A model generated the notes under the pieces. The model did not search any database. It was not told the origin of the DNA and worked only from the letters and a program-made list of their open reading frames with translations. From assembly GCA_019163375.1 (NCBI GenBank), contig JAFLKK010000002.1, forward strand, positions 62,001 through 126,000: 64,000 nucleotides of DNA. Reading direction: 5' to 3'. This document shows positions 34,370 through 43,967 of this stretch, piece after piece; position 1 is the first letter of the stretch, and every line of letters begins with the position of its first letter. Source of the DNA: Paludibacter sp. GTDB taxonomy: Bacteria > Bacteroidota > Bacteroidia > Bacteroidales > Paludibacteraceae. A program made the position numbers and the translations under genes.

Positions 34370-35002
34370 TCATTCGTATAGCCAAACTGCCTTATTTACA
34401 AACTCCTCTCTGTTTAATTGATACAGTATAAATGCAGCAACGTTTGCCCGCGAAATGCGCACACTGCCTTTCAGGGCTGTTTTTTCGCTTCCAAACTTCA
34501 GATTAGCTGTTATTCCTTTGTTTGTCAGACCACCCGGACGAATGATTGTCCAACGTAATTTGCTATCCATAATGCGTTTTTCATTCGTATTATGGTCGGC
34601 AAGTGGTACGCGGAGTACTATGTCAGTCAGCATAAACCGCAGTGGTTGCGGCAGATAATCCCGGCTCTCACCGGCTCCGATACTTGACATGTAGATAAAA
34701 CGCAGCACATTTGCCTGTTCCATTACGTGTACAATGCAGTTGATGCCATCAACAATGTCGGGCGAAGGATGCCTTAATGAATTGCCGCCAAGGACAGAAA
34801 TACAAGCATCCGCTCCCGTAATGGCCTCTTTTAGTTTCGGTAAGTCAACAACATTCCCCACCACAATTTTCAGATGCGGATGCTCATTATTGATGGAACT
34901 AAGCGTCCTTACATAAGCTGTAACATGATGACCTTGTTTTAAGGCCTGACTAACCAAATGCGAACCGGTTTTTCCGGTTGCACCGAAAATAACGACTTTC
35001 AT
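34370..35002 (-). CDS. NAD(P)-binding (NmrA/SDR-like) oxidoreductase
   Basis: A 210-residue Rossmann protein of the atypical SDR class. The cofactor motif VIFGATGKTGSHL (3-15) and LKIVVGNVVDLPKLKEAI are visible, with DACISVLGG and YMSSIGAGESRDY, and the downstream IIRPGGL motif typical of NAD(P)H-binding NmrA/biliverdin-reductase-B-like proteins. Substrate unknown. It lies 27 bp after a methyltransferase gene in the same direction, suggesting one operon. Confidence 0.9.
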   Translation of the reverse strand: MKVVIFGATGKTGSHLVSQALKQGHHVTAYVRTLSSINNEHPHLKIVVGNVVDLPKLKEAITGADACISVLGGNSLRHPSPDIVDGINCIVHVMEQANVLRFIYMSSIGAGESRDYLPQPLRFMLTDIVLRVPLADHNTNEKRIMDSKLRWTIIRPGGLTNKGITANLKFGSEKTALKGSVRISRANVAAFILYQLNREEFVNKAVWLYE

Positions 35003-35029
35003 ATTCTGCTATTTTAAAGGATAAAATTA

Positions 35030-35635
35030 TTATCTCTTTTTGGCAACAAGTATAAATTGCTCAAAATCAGTAATTACACCTTCCACGCGTTCCCGACTCA
35101 ATACATGATAAGTATGAGCCGTTTGGACTTCAAATCCAGCCTCTCTAAACTGTTCGGTTAGTATATCGGTATCAAAGCCCTGATGCGGAATAGGTTCAAA
35201 GCGGTGGAACGATCCATCTTCCAGGCGTAAATCGCCAATAACAACGGTGGCACCTGCATTGGTAATGCCAGCCAAATGGTGCAATGTTTTTTCAATGTCC
35301 GGCACATGATGCAACGCCATGCAGGCAAATGCCAAATCTATGTCTTGTTGCTGGTAATCATATACTTCTCCATGAAGTGTTTCGCTATTGGAGTCTTCGT
35401 CCATTTTTTGTTTCAAAACGTCCAGCATTGCCGCTGAAGTATCTTCGAATACGATATGTCCTACTTTGTCGGCTATTTGTAATCCTACTAAGCCTGTACC
35501 TGCACCTATTTCTAAAGCTTTCCAATGGGGTTGAGGATCAATGTGTCGGAGCATTTCTGCCACAAATATTTCCGTCATTTTTGTTTTCTCGGGGCTGTCC
35601 CATTCGGCAGCACGATGTGCAAAATTATCTTTCAT
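35030..35635 (-). CDS. Class I SAM-dependent methyltransferase
   Basis: A 201-residue protein. SAM-binding motif I is ALEIGAGTGLVGL (about 41-53), with VFEDTSAAML (motif II) and LAFACMALHHVPDIEKTL (motif IV/V). The C-terminus (GFEVQTAHTYHVLSR) fits the Methyltransf_11/25 type. Small-molecule methylation is likely; the substrate is not identifiable. It is the first gene of a short minus-strand operon with the NAD(P)-binding protein. Confidence 0.9.
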   Translation of the reverse strand: MKDNFAHRAAEWDSPEKTKMTEIFVAEMLRHIDPQPHWKALEIGAGTGLVGLQIADKVGHIVFEDTSAAMLDVLKQKMDEDSNSETLHGEVYDYQQQDIDLAFACMALHHVPDIEKTLHHLAGITNAGATVVIGDLRLEDGSFHRFEPIPHQGFDTDILTEQFREAGFEVQTAHTYHVLSRERVEGVITDFEQFILVAKKR

Positions 35636-35810
35636 GTATATTATTCTTGTTTATTAAATAAACGCAATTGAGGGGGAAATGTTTTGAAAAATGTCTATTA
35701 TTCGGGTTTCGTGTTCTGAATGCTATTCGGTATAATTCCGTTATTGGCATGTTCAGAAGAATGCAAAAGTATGATTTTTCAGTGAATGGATAACCCTCTG
35801 TTTTTTCACA

Positions 35811-35840
35811 CAACTTGTAACTCGTAACATGTAACTATTT
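35811..35840. repeat. Dispersed intergenic repeat, copy 2
   Basis: Contains CTTGTAACTCGTAAC and then ATGTAACT, the inverse of copy 1. It lies between the methyltransferase and the S9 peptidase. Confidence 0.7.
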
Positions 35841-35845
35841 CAAAC

Positions 35846-35876
35846 TTGTATATTCATTCAAAAAAATGTACTTTTG
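35846..35876 (+). promoter_or_regulatory. Promoter of the S9 peptidase gene
   Basis: TTG at 35846-35848 and TACTTTTG at 35869-35876 are separated by 20 bp. The start codon at 35966 is 89 bp downstream. Confidence 0.65.
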
Positions 35877-35965
35877 CCTTGTAAACCAATACCGGAAGAT
35901 AAAGACAGGAGCGGTACAAACAGATCTTCACTACTCAATTATTCCGGCTTTAGATAAAAGAATAA

Positions 35966-38044
35966 ATGAATACATTAATTAAAAAAAGTATTATGGCAAT
36001 AGCCTTGGTGGCAGCCACTAGCGCTGCAAATGCAGAAACCCCGATTATCGGAAAGCATCAACTTACTATTTCCAACGGACTTATGACACCCGAAGTGTTA
36101 TGGTCGTTTGGACGTGTGGCAGGTGCGCAGGTTTCGCCCAATGGATTGAAAGTGTTGTACAGCGTTTCGTATTACAGTGTAGCCGAAAACAAAGGTAATT
36201 CGGAGCTTTTCGTGATGAATGTTGATGGTTCGGACAAGAAGCAGATTACTAAAACGGCTACTCGCGAGGCAGCAGCTAAGTGGATGAAAGATGGTGAACA
36301 TATTGCTTTCCTGTCGTCGGAAACAGGCAGCATGCAGCTTTGGACAATGAAAGCTGATGGCACCGAACGCAAACAGATAAGCGATAGAAAAGAAGGAATA
36401 AACGACTTCGCATTTTCTCCGGATGAAACAAAGATTCTTTTTGTTGCGGATGTAAAATACGGTCAGCGCACGGTCGATAAATATCCCGATCTTCCAAAAG
36501 CAAGTGGTTTGATCGTCAATGACTTGATGTACAAACATTGGGATGAATGGATACAAACCGTTCCGCATCCATTTATTGCCGATTTCAAAAACAATAAAGT
36601 AGAGAATGAAGTAGATGTGCTTAACGGCGAACCATTCGAAAGTCCAATGAAACCTTTTGGCGGCATTGAGCAACTTGCCTGGAGTCCTGATGGCAAAACA
36701 GTGGCGTATACCTGTCGCAAAAAGACTGGAAAAGAATATGCCCTTTCTACCAACTCGGATATTTATTTCTATAATTTAGAAACAAAAAAGACCGAAAACA
36801 AAACGCAGGGCATGATGGGTTACGATCAAAACCCAACCTTCTCGCCCGATGGCAAATGGTTAGCGTGGGAAAGCATGGAGCGCGATGGGTATGAAGCAGA
36901 TAAAAACCGCTTGTTTATCATGAACATTGCCACCGGTGTAAAAACCGATGTGTCGGCTCAATTCGATCAAAACTCTACAGGTTTAACCTGGAGTGCCGAC
37001 AGCAAATCTATTTATTTTGTAAGTTGCTGGCATGCTGTTACCGAGATTTATCGTGCCGATATTGCTAAAAACAAGATTACGCAGATCACCAAAGGTGTTC
37101 ATGATTATTCGTCGGTAGCATTGGCCAAAGACCGACTTATCGGGGTGAAACATTCGATGAGCAAACCTGATGAAGTGTACGCTATCAACCCAAAAACAGG
37201 TTTGGAAACAGAACTTTCGTTCGAAAATAAAGAAATCCTTTCTCAATTGGAAATGGGCAAGGTAGAAGAACGTTGGATTACAACTACCGATAATAAACAA
37301 ATGCATACCTGGGTCGTTTATCCACCGCATTTCGATAAAACGAAGAAATATCCTACTCTCCTTTTCTGCGAGGGAGGACCACAATCTACCGTTAGTCAGT
37401 TTTGGTCGTACCGTTGGAATTTACAACTGATGGCTGCTAACGGTTATATCGTTGTGGCACCTAACCGTCGCGGACTACCTAGTTTTGGCATGGAATGGTT
37501 GGAGCAAATCAGTGGCGACTACGGCGGTCAGAATATGAATGATTATTTCTCTGCTATCGATGCACTGGCCAAAGAACCATACGTGAACAAAGACAAACTG
37601 GGCTGCGTGGGTGCAAGCTACGGCGGATTCTCTGTTTATTGGTTAGCCGGTCATCACGACAAACGTTTCAAAGCTTTTCTTTCTCATGATGGTATGTTTA
37701 ATCTACCACAACAATATCTCGAAACAGAAGAAATGTGGTTTGTAAACTGGGATTTGGGTGGTGCTTATTGGGAAAAAAACAATGCCATTGCGCAACGTTC
37801 ATATGCTAACTCTCCACACTTATTTGTAGATAAATGGGATGCACCTATCCTTGTGATTCATGGCGAAAAAGATTATCGCATTCTGGCTTCGCAAGGTATG
37901 GCAGCTTTCAATGCAGCGGTGTTACGTGGCGTACCTGCTCAGATGCTTATCTTCCCCGACGAAAACCACTGGGTATTGCAACCGCAAAACGGTATCCTTT
38001 GGCAACGCACTTTCTACGAGTGGTTGGATAAATGGCTGAAATAG
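35966..38044 (+). CDS. S9 family prolyl oligopeptidase-type serine peptidase, exported
   Basis: A 692-residue protein with a signal peptide ending near SAANA. The N-terminal PD40/DPP-like beta propeller is at about 40-400 (repeats such as LAWSPDGKTVAYT, PTFSPDGKWLAWES and LTWSADSKSIYFV). The alpha/beta-hydrolase domain carries the triad Ser551 (GASYGGFS), Asp636 (GEKDYR) and His668 (ENHWVL). This architecture is that of dipeptidyl- or acylaminoacyl-peptidases that trim oligopeptides in the periplasm, in keeping with peptide-using Bacteroidales. Complete; specificity is not resolved. Confidence 0.94.
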   Translation: MNTLIKKSIMAIALVAATSAANAETPIIGKHQLTISNGLMTPEVLWSFGRVAGAQVSPNGLKVLYSVSYYSVAENKGNSELFVMNVDGSDKKQITKTATREAAAKWMKDGEHIAFLSSETGSMQLWTMKADGTERKQISDRKEGINDFAFSPDETKILFVADVKYGQRTVDKYPDLPKASGLIVNDLMYKHWDEWIQTVPHPFIADFKNNKVENEVDVLNGEPFESPMKPFGGIEQLAWSPDGKTVAYTCRKKTGKEYALSTNSDIYFYNLETKKTENKTQGMMGYDQNPTFSPDGKWLAWESMERDGYEADKNRLFIMNIATGVKTDVSAQFDQNSTGLTWSADSKSIYFVSCWHAVTEIYRADIAKNKITQITKGVHDYSSVALAKDRLIGVKHSMSKPDEVYAINPKTGLETELSFENKEILSQLEMGKVEERWITTTDNKQMHTWVVYPPHFDKTKKYPTLLFCEGGPQSTVSQFWSYRWNLQLMAANGYIVVAPNRRGLPSFGMEWLEQISGDYGGQNMNDYFSAIDALAKEPYVNKDKLGCVGASYGGFSVYWLAGHHDKRFKAFLSHDGMFNLPQQYLETEEMWFVNWDLGGAYWEKNNAIAQRSYANSPHLFVDKWDAPILVIHGEKDYRILASQGMAAFNAAVLRGVPAQMLIFPDENHWVLQPQNGILWQRTFYEWLDKWLK

Positions 38045-38087
38045 TTGGTAAGAAGTAGTAGGTAGTAGTTAGGGCTGCTTTCCTGTA

Positions 38088-38132
38088 TAAACAACAAGAG
38101 GATGTTCATTATGAACATCCTCTTGTTGTTTA
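38088..38132. terminator. Bidirectional terminator hairpin
   Basis: AACAACAAGAGGATGTTCAT is followed at once by its complement ATGAACATCCTCTTGTTGTT (perfect 20-bp arms around one base), between two convergent genes. Confidence 0.8.
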
Positions 38133-38173
38133 TAGTAGTCTATTAAAACCTAGATAATGAGAGTGGCAAATGG

Positions 38174-38836
38174 TTACAAAGAGAAGCAATAGTTCAATAA
38201 CGCTTTCATATCCGCCAACGACTCAAAATCAACTTTGTGCGTACTGAAATACGCCTGAAGAACTTGTTTATGTTTAGAAAAAGCCTTGATAATCTGACCT
38301 TGCGAACTGGCTTTGATAAACTGATTATCTCTCTTTATCCAGAAAAAATAATGTGTCTTTGCTTTAAGCTTTTCATTCTTGGATATTTGAGTCATAGACA
38401 CTGTTTGTCCTCCATCAGTAGAAGAGAGTGATGAAATAGATTTGGTATTGGACACTTGCGAGTAGCCACCATAGCCCGCCTCTTTTCCGGTAGTAACCAG
38501 GATTGCATTAAACTGGATATATAAAGCCTCTTTATCCAGCGCTACTTTTTCGAAAAACTCTTCGCCGGCGTAATTTACAAACGTGCGGTCGGCAATAACT
38601 ACAGAGTCGATAGATTGAAGGAGTCCTAAAGCCAGTACTTCACTGTTACGTTTGAAAAGCATTTGCTTAAGAATGGTTTGGTAATTCAGTTGAGACTCAA
38701 CAATCTTAGCATTTTTGAAATATACTTTTCCTTTTTGGTAATCGGGAAAGATAAACGCACCGGTTATTTCGGTCGATTGGGCAGTAAATGAGAATAGAAA
38801 TGATAAAATGATGAGCGTGATGGTTGCTTTTTTCAT
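38174..38836 (-). CDS. Secreted protein of unknown function
   Basis: A 220-residue protein with a signal peptide ending near SFTAQS. The mature N-terminus (ITGAFIFPDYQKGKVYFKNAKI) resembles small periplasmic proteins; the remainder is alpha/beta with no known domain. The C-terminal helix region (IIKAFSKHKQVLQAYF) is basic. No cysteines suggesting disulfides except a terminal one. A promoter box TATCTTTG lies about 130 bp upstream on the minus strand (38963-38970). Confidence 0.78.
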   Translation of the reverse strand: MKKATITLIILSFLFSFTAQSTEITGAFIFPDYQKGKVYFKNAKIVESQLNYQTILKQMLFKRNSEVLALGLLQSIDSVVIADRTFVNYAGEEFFEKVALDKEALYIQFNAILVTTGKEAGYGGYSQVSNTKSISSLSSTDGGQTVSMTQISKNEKLKAKTHYFFWIKRDNQFIKASSQGQIIKAFSKHKQVLQAYFSTHKVDFESLADMKALLNYCFSL

Positions 38837-39305
38837 ATAAATTAGTTTTTTCAGTAAGTTTTAAAATGAAGGATGATTACGGTTAACAGTAGCTCGAAAT
38901 AGAATAGTTCGAAGTCTGTTTTAATGTACTAGACTTGAAAGTATTATGTACGATAGCTGTTGCAAAGATAATCTTTTTTAATAATACAGCTAATCATCGT
39001 ATTGTTTTTTTTATTTAAAAAAAGCTATTGCTGTATAAAGAGAAATAACCGGGCTTCACCAACTAGTACAGTTGTTTGTGTTGGCTAAAACCGACTCAGA
39101 GATGTACATTGTAGTTATTTAAAATTGATGGTGATGCTTATTGAATATCGAACTCACGTTTGTTTGTAATAACTTGAAATTTGATGTTCTCACATTTCAC
39201 TTTATTTTCTTCTTTATTCTCAAGGTTCTGATAAATTATGAAAAAATAGAATCAACTTGGCAGAAAGACTATTACCTTTGCAAATTATGTCAAAAAAGAA
39301 GATGA
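38837..39305. other. Divergent intergenic region
   Basis: 469 bp. It contains -7 boxes in both directions: TATCTTTG on the minus strand (38963-38970) for the secreted protein and TACCTTTG on the plus strand (39273-39280) for the SDR protein. A 9-codon frame (MSKKKMNGE, 39287-39316) overlaps the SDR start and could be a leader peptide. Otherwise AT-rich with no gene. Confidence 0.5.
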
Positions 39306-40859
39306 ATGGAGAGTAATAAAGAGCAAAAAAAGGTATTAAACACGATTGAAGTAGAAAATTGCATTTCGGTTTTAGAACATTTACTGGAGAATGGTGATCA
39401 ACTGATTCATCTGCCCGAAGAGCAACGCATTAAGCTAATGAAGATGGCCGGGCAAATTACCCGTCCCGACAGAGCCGAACTTAAAAAGAGAAACAAAGGA
39501 GTAAAACTTGTCAAAAAGCAAGAACTCACTGAGATTAATAAAAAAGCACGTGCCGCATCGAGTATCCGCAGTGCCCGACTGGCCAGCGTATTTCAGGCAC
39601 CTACTCAGGTTGCCTTGCCCGAAGCTTCGGCTACTGAAGGAAAACATGCTTTTACCTCCGAGCAGAACTGTTACGTCTGCAAAAAACGATATACGGAGAT
39701 TCATCATTTCTACGATTCGATGTGTAAGGAATGCGGCGATTTGAATTACCTAAAACGTTTTCAACGTTGCGATATGACCGGGCAGATAGCACTTATCACC
39801 GGTTCCCGATTGAAGATTGGTTATCATGCTACCTTGATGATGTTGCGCTCCGGTGCAACGGTTATTGCTACTACCCGTTTCCCTGCCGATTCGGCCATTC
39901 GTTTTGCCAAAGAAAAAGATTATTCCGACTGGAGTCACCGACTGCATATCTACGGACTCGATCTTCGTCATATCCCCAGCGTGGAACTCTTTGCCACTTA
40001 TGTGGAAAATACCTACGAGCGACTTGACATCCTTATAAACAATGCAGCACAAACGGTAAGAAGACCGGCTACTTTTTATGCCCACTTGATGGCGAACGAG
40101 TCACTGGCATTTCACGAACATTCGAAAGAAGTGCAACAGTTGCTGCAACATCACCAACAATGTATCGCCGAAATCGAATCCTTTAGTGGGGTGGGGGCTG
40201 ATACCGATAAACCGATGACAGTACGTTGGAATGTTCGCACTCCGGGCATTGGTATTAAGTCGTCGGCTCAACTATCGCAGATACCTTACAGTTTTGATAA
40301 CTCCAACGAAGCTGTAGAACTTTTCCCCGAAGGAAAACTGGATGTGGATCTTCAACAGGTCGACTTGCGGAAAACAAACAGTTGGCGCTTGAAACTGGGA
40401 CAGATAGAGCCGGTAGAGATGATGGAAGTACAACTGGTCAACTCCATAGCACCCTTTGTGCTTTGTAACCGACTGATAGCTTTGATGCGTAAAGATTACA
40501 CCGGCAATAAACATGTGGTCAATGTTTCGGCTATGGAAGGCAAGTTTCATACCTTCAATAAAATTGACCGACACCCGCATACCAATATGGCAAAAGCAGC
40601 ACTTAATATGCTTACACACACCTCGGCAAGCGATTTAGCCAAGGATGGCATCTTTATGAATGCAGTAGATACAGGATGGGTGACCGACGAAGATCCTGCA
40701 GAATTATCGAAACACAAACAAGAAGTGTACGATTTCCAACCACCGTTGGATATTGTAGACGGTGCAGCCCGCGTGTGCGATCCTTTTATTGATGGTATCA
40801 ATACCGGCAAGCACTGGAGCGGACAGTTTCTAAAAGACTATTTCCCGATAAGCTGGTAA
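39306..40859 (+). CDS. Zinc-ribbon-containing SDR family protein with atypical active site
   Basis: A 517-residue protein. N-terminal helical, Lys-rich region (about 1-110), then two CxxC pairs (CYVCKK and CKECGD, about 120-143) forming a zinc ribbon, then an SDR Rossmann domain: [11 protein letters not shown] (cofactor loop), [15 protein letters not shown] (NNA motif) and VNVSAMEG (catalytic Ser). Where YxxxK is expected the sequence reads [10 protein letters not shown], so the catalytic Tyr is Thr while the Lys is kept. It is long for an SDR. Homologues with this layout occur in bacteria, plants and protists; substrate unknown. A terminator follows at 40911. Confidence 0.9.
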   Translation: MESNKEQKKVLNTIEVENCISVLEHLLENGDQLIHLPEEQRIKLMKMAGQITRPDRAELKKRNKGVKLVKKQELTEINKKARAASSIRSARLASVFQAPTQVALPEASATEGKHAFTSEQNCYVCKKRYTEIHHFYDSMCKECGDLNYLKRFQRCDMTGQIALITGSRLKIGYHATLMMLRSGATVIATTRFPADSAIRFAKEKDYSDWSHRLHIYGLDLRHIPSVELFATYVENTYERLDILINNAAQTVRRPATFYAHLMANESLAFHEHSKEVQQLLQHHQQCIAEIESFSGVGADTDKPMTVRWNVRTPGIGIKSSAQLSQIPYSFDNSNEAVELFPEGKLDVDLQQVDLRKTNSWRLKLGQIEPVEMMEVQLVNSIAPFVLCNRLIALMRKDYTGNKHVVNVSAMEGKFHTFNKIDRHPHTNMAKAALNMLTHTSASDLAKDGIFMNAVDTGWVTDEDPAELSKHKQEVYDFQPPLDIVDGAARVCDPFIDGINTGKHWSGQFLKDYFPISW

Positions 40860-40910
40860 AATAAACCTTCCGAACGCTTTAAGCGGTCACACGGATAATA
40901 TTATTCCTCT

Positions 40911-40947
40911 AAAACAAAGGCTTGGCGTTGCGTCAGGCCTTTGTTTT
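40911..40947 (+). terminator. Terminator after the SDR gene
   Basis: AAAACAAAGGC (40911-40921) pairs with GCCTTTGTTTT (40937-40947) and the stem ends in a T-rich stretch (TTGTTTTATC). It is 51 bp after the stop. Confidence 0.8.
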
Positions 40948-41255
40948 ATCTATTATTTAACCCACGTATTATACAAATTTCCCGAATTCTTTTACTTCTA
41001 ATGTGTTTCTTAGGATTAAGACAATATGATGAGTAAATATCGGCGTAAAGTATATATATCAAAACTGATTGTTACACGCAATCACTGATTTATTTACAGT
41101 ACTCTCAAAATCCTTGTCTCTATTTCGATTGTATTGATAATGAATGCCTTTTTATTACATTAAGATATACTTTTGTAACTTTACAATACCGTTTTTCTAT
41201 GCTGGAAAACTGATTTCTTTTACTCCAATATTGTATTGCAGACAAATAACATTCT

Positions 41256-41482
41256 ATTTCCCATTAGAAATTAGATATTATCTATAGTAAATATAATATT
41301 GCTTATTTATAATTTATTATTGACTATGGATATTTATATGTTTTCCATATTAAATAATATATTTCTTATGAGTACTATTCTATTGCTAATGTGTAATTAA
41401 ATATTATCTATGGATAATACTATATTTTCCATAGATAATAATATATTTCTTATGGATAATTTTATATTTCCTATAGTAAAAA
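41256..41482. repeat. Phased array of about eleven ~21-bp degenerate AT-rich repeats
   Basis: Units of the form TTTCYTATGGATAAT recur with centres near 41262, 41283, 41303, 41324, 41346, 41367, 41387, 41410, 41431, 41451 and 41472, so the spacing is 20-23 bp with a mean of 21, two helical turns. The best units are TATCTATGGATAAT (41406-41419), TTTCCATAGATAAT (41426-41439) and TTTCTTATGGATAAT (41446-41460). Many are partly palindromic (TATRGATA). There are no unique spacers, so it is not a CRISPR array. Protein-binding iterons or curved DNA are plausible. Confidence 0.7.
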
Positions 41483-41942
41483 TGATAATAATTACAAAGA
41501 ATACCCTATTGTAGTATCATTATTTGTTAGTGTAGTAGAGGAATAAAACATTAGAATATAGGGATGAAGCATTTTAATGGAACATAAGGGTTTTACAAAC
41601 AACGAATAGAAAGATACAGGACAATATTACCGGAATAGAACAAAAGGAAAAGGCAGGCATGAAAATATGTGCGCCAATAACAACAAGGAATGCGCGACAC
41701 ATGATACAAAACGTAGCAATAATGGAGAGAATACTGCGTCTATTTACTAGACTACATCAGAAATACCAAATTATTAAGAATATACATTGTGAATAAAAGA
41801 ATTGTTTCTACCTTTGGTGCTGTATTTTAATTAAAAAAGAACGAATACATTGCCTAAAGGGGAAATATGTGTAACTTAGTTGTGTGTATTGGTGTTAGGT
41901 GTAAGCTTAAAAAATAAAAACGAAGAAATGCAAACTGATTGA

Positions 41943-42605
41943 ATGGAAAGTAAACACTATTATAAACTCGTTGCAATTGCACCAGCTGTAGGGAAAATAA
42001 TAACCACACAAAAAGGGGTTGACTCTACTAGAGTGAAAAGATATTCAAAGCTTACTAACCTTTTCGAACAGATATACAATTGTTCAAAAGAATATGAATT
42101 ACCGATTGGAGAAATAGTCTTTCATATTAAAGCCAGCATTTTTAAACGGAGAAAATATAAGATTGAGAACTTAGAACTAAAAAAATGTATAAAAGATATT
42201 CGCAAAGAAAGTTCAAGACGACACTTTAGAGTTATGAGAGAGTTTCGTTGGTTTAATGATTATATTTTGGAAAAAGCAAAAGCAGAGATTCACAATGAGT
42301 TAGGACTAATTCTACCAAATAGATTTGAATCCAGCTATTTCTTTGAATCAATTGAAGACTGTTTTAGGTACCATTTTAGCTTGCCAAGCAAGTTTCATAC
42401 TAAAATTATAGAAGTTGAATTTATCGAACAAAAAATGCTCAAAAAGTTTGACAACAAACTAATTTCAGAATTTCAAGACTATTATACGTCAGATGATTTC
42501 TATAATCAAGCTAAACTGTTCTTACTTGAAGGAACTTCAGAAACACCATTGTTTGAAATCGTTTTTGAAGGAAAGTATAAAGTAACAAATCATTTTCAAC
42601 TGTAG
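41943..42605 (+). CDS. Hypothetical protein (orphan gene A)
   Basis: A 220-residue soluble protein without signal peptide or membrane segment. The first part is basic; the middle (RRHFRVMREFRWFNDYILEKAKAEI) is helical, and SSYFFESIEDCFRYHFSL followed by KFHTKIIEVEFIEQ has alternating hydrophobic residues. I do not recognise a family. Low GC and the neighbouring palindromes suggest accessory DNA. It is the first of three same-strand orphan genes separated by structured intergenic DNA. Confidence 0.75.
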   Translation: MESKHYYKLVAIAPAVGKIITTQKGVDSTRVKRYSKLTNLFEQIYNCSKEYELPIGEIVFHIKASIFKRRKYKIENLELKKCIKDIRKESSRRHFRVMREFRWFNDYILEKAKAEIHNELGLILPNRFESSYFFESIEDCFRYHFSLPSKFHTKIIEVEFIEQKMLKKFDNKLISEFQDYYTSDDFYNQAKLFLLEGTSETPLFEIVFEGKYKVTNHFQL

Positions 42606-42782
42606 TGACAACAAATTTATTGAATTTTGTAAAAGTGAAGCTACATATTTGTATTTGAAAATCGACACAAAAGCCTCTGATCCAGTGCGATTGTATTGCG
42701 CGGGAAAGCAAATAAATAAATTTAGGATTGCCACACGATACAATCGTGCGGCAGCGAGGAGTAATAAAAAGACTATTTTAAA
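42606..42782. repeat. Structured spacer between orphan genes A and B
   Basis: 177 bp. Contains the hairpin GCCACACGATAC-AATCGTGCGGC (42730-42752) and upstream GTGCGATTGTATTGCGCG (42687-42704), whose GCGATTGTAT/ATACAATCG core is complementary to that hairpin, so a longer imperfect fold is possible. Confidence 0.5.
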
Positions 42783-43220
42783 ATGTGGGTAAAAAAAACA
42801 GAAGAAGAAATTAAAGCTTTCTATACCAAACCTGAGTATGTAGTAGGAATCAAAGTTACACCATTTAACGGTGCTGTTTTAGTATTTGTTATTTTTACGA
42901 TTGTACAAATACTTGGAGACCTGATTCTTGGGAAATCAAAAGGAAGAGGCTATTTGCCTGCAGATTATGTAAGAGAAAAGGTTCGATTATCAGATTTACC
43001 TAGTCTGTTACCAGGCTATTTAGCTGTTTCTTCAATGTTGGCTATTTTTGTATGGGTGATTTTGAAAAAATCTGGAAAAAACACCCGTTTTAGCAGAACA
43101 TACTTGTGTCAAAAATGCTATAGGGTGAAAGCGGCTGACAAAAATTATAAATGCGAATGTGGTGGTGAATATATTGAGATTGAAATGATGAAATGGATAG
43201 AAGATAAAGATGAAAAATAG
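42783..43220 (+). CDS. Membrane protein with C-terminal zinc ribbon (orphan gene B)
   Basis: A 145-residue protein. Two hydrophobic segments are visible, about 29-47 (GAVLVFVIFTIVQILGDLI) and 80-95 (YLAVSSMLAIFVWVIL). The C-terminal tail carries cysteines in the pattern LCQKCYRVKAADKNYKCECGGEY (CxxC with a CxC further on), a probable zinc ribbon, on the cytoplasmic side if both termini are inside. No family recognised. It is flanked on both sides by palindromic spacers. Confidence 0.75.
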   Translation: MWVKKTEEEIKAFYTKPEYVVGIKVTPFNGAVLVFVIFTIVQILGDLILGKSKGRGYLPADYVREKVRLSDLPSLLPGYLAVSSMLAIFVWVILKKSGKNTRFSRTYLCQKCYRVKAADKNYKCECGGEYIEIEMMKWIEDKDEK

Positions 43221-43228
43221 AAAATGGT

Positions 43229-43345
43229 GCTAACACCCACGCTGGCGCAAGTTTGTAACTTGTGTCTTGTTTTGAAAAAACAATCTATTCTTCTTTTTTG
43301 CTCTAACGAGCAACACACCGATTACAAATCGGCGCGAGCGTGGGG
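43229..43345. repeat. Long bulged palindrome between orphan genes B and C
   Basis: CCCACGCT (43236-43243) pairs with AGCGTGGG (43337-43344). Inside it CGC pairs with GCG, TTTGTAA with TTACAAA (43322-43328), and GTGT with ACAC, separated by unequal bulges. Each arm also has its own small hairpin (AAGTTTGTAACTT and CCGATTACAAATCGG). The left edge reads GTGCTAACACCC. A stem with extrahelical bases is the form of attC recombination sites, but no full core-site pair is present. Confidence 0.6.
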
Positions 43346-43406
43346 AAATAAGGGCACCTAGGTGCGAATATAAATTGCTAGGGTCCATTTTAGAAAAAAA
43401 TAGACA

Positions 43407-43946
43407 ATGATAGAATACGAAACTACAGATTCTTCTTTTTTTAGAGAAAACAAAATTTATTGTGAGAACATTGAAAGTAAATTCAAAACTTTAAATATTG
43501 ATTGCTCGGGATATTGTAATTGCTTTGGATATGAACTGATAACTAAATTTGAAAGAAATGACATGAGTTTCGACTTGAAATTTATCAAATATCAAACAAC
43601 TCAAAATGGAGTTACTATTGCAGTTGACGCTCATGAATATGCAGGCATTGAATTGACTATTAGAGGGCTTAATCCAGAATATAAATTGACAGTTGGAAAA
43701 TCTTCTCTTCTAAGATATTTTTGTTCAAAAGAAATAAAAGAAAAAACACCAAAACCATATTTTATTAAACTTCGCGACTCTCAGAACTACAACTATATAG
43801 ACAACTTAGTCAAAGTTTTAGTGGAAAACCATATTTCGAAGATTAGATTAAAGAATGGGAAATTTATGACTACAATTAATGTGTCGACAAATGACCCGAT
43901 TAAACTGATAAAAGACGTAGAATACATAATAAAAAACGTGCCCTAA
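43407..43946 (+). CDS. Hypothetical protein (orphan gene C)
   Basis: A 179-residue soluble protein without signal peptide. The N-terminus is acidic with three cysteines (YCENIES, DCSGYCNCFGYELI); the middle (VAVDAHEYAGIELTIRGLN-like text) is beta-rich. No family recognised. The stop codon lies inside the beginning of the following hairpin (GTGCCCTAACACAC), just as the spacer after gene B starts GTGCTAACACCC. Low GC, same strand as A and B. Confidence 0.75.
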   Translation: MIEYETTDSSFFRENKIYCENIESKFKTLNIDCSGYCNCFGYELITKFERNDMSFDLKFIKYQTTQNGVTIAVDAHEYAGIELTIRGLNPEYKLTVGKSSLLRYFCSKEIKEKTPKPYFIKLRDSQNYNYIDNLVKVLVENHISKIRLKNGKFMTTINVSTNDPIKLIKDVEYIIKNVP

Positions 43947-43967
43947 CACACTCTTTTAGGTTTGCAC
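43938..43967. repeat. Hairpin at the end of orphan gene C
   Basis: GTGC and CCTAA pair with TTAGG and GCAC around CACACTCTT. It includes the stop codon of gene C. No T-tract follows, so it is not an ordinary terminator. Confidence 0.5.

Larger units (their letters stand above)
40860..41942. other. Non-coding AT-rich region with phased repeat array
   Basis: 1.08 kb between the SDR gene and the first orphan gene. It holds the SDR terminator (40911-40947), the 21-bp-spaced repeat array (41256-41482) and, just before the next gene, a possible attC-like pair GCCTAAA (41854-41860) and GTTAGGT (41895-41901). The stretch 41490-41850 shows no gene. Confidence 0.6.

Noticed and set aside
36098-36673. 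Reverse-strand frame inside the S9 peptidase gene
   Set aside because: It lies entirely inside a clear, conserved coding gene on the other strand and has no domain of its own.
41256-41482. Repeat array considered as a CRISPR array
   Set aside because: Units are contiguous with a 21-bp period, degenerate, and there are no unique spacers or cas genes.
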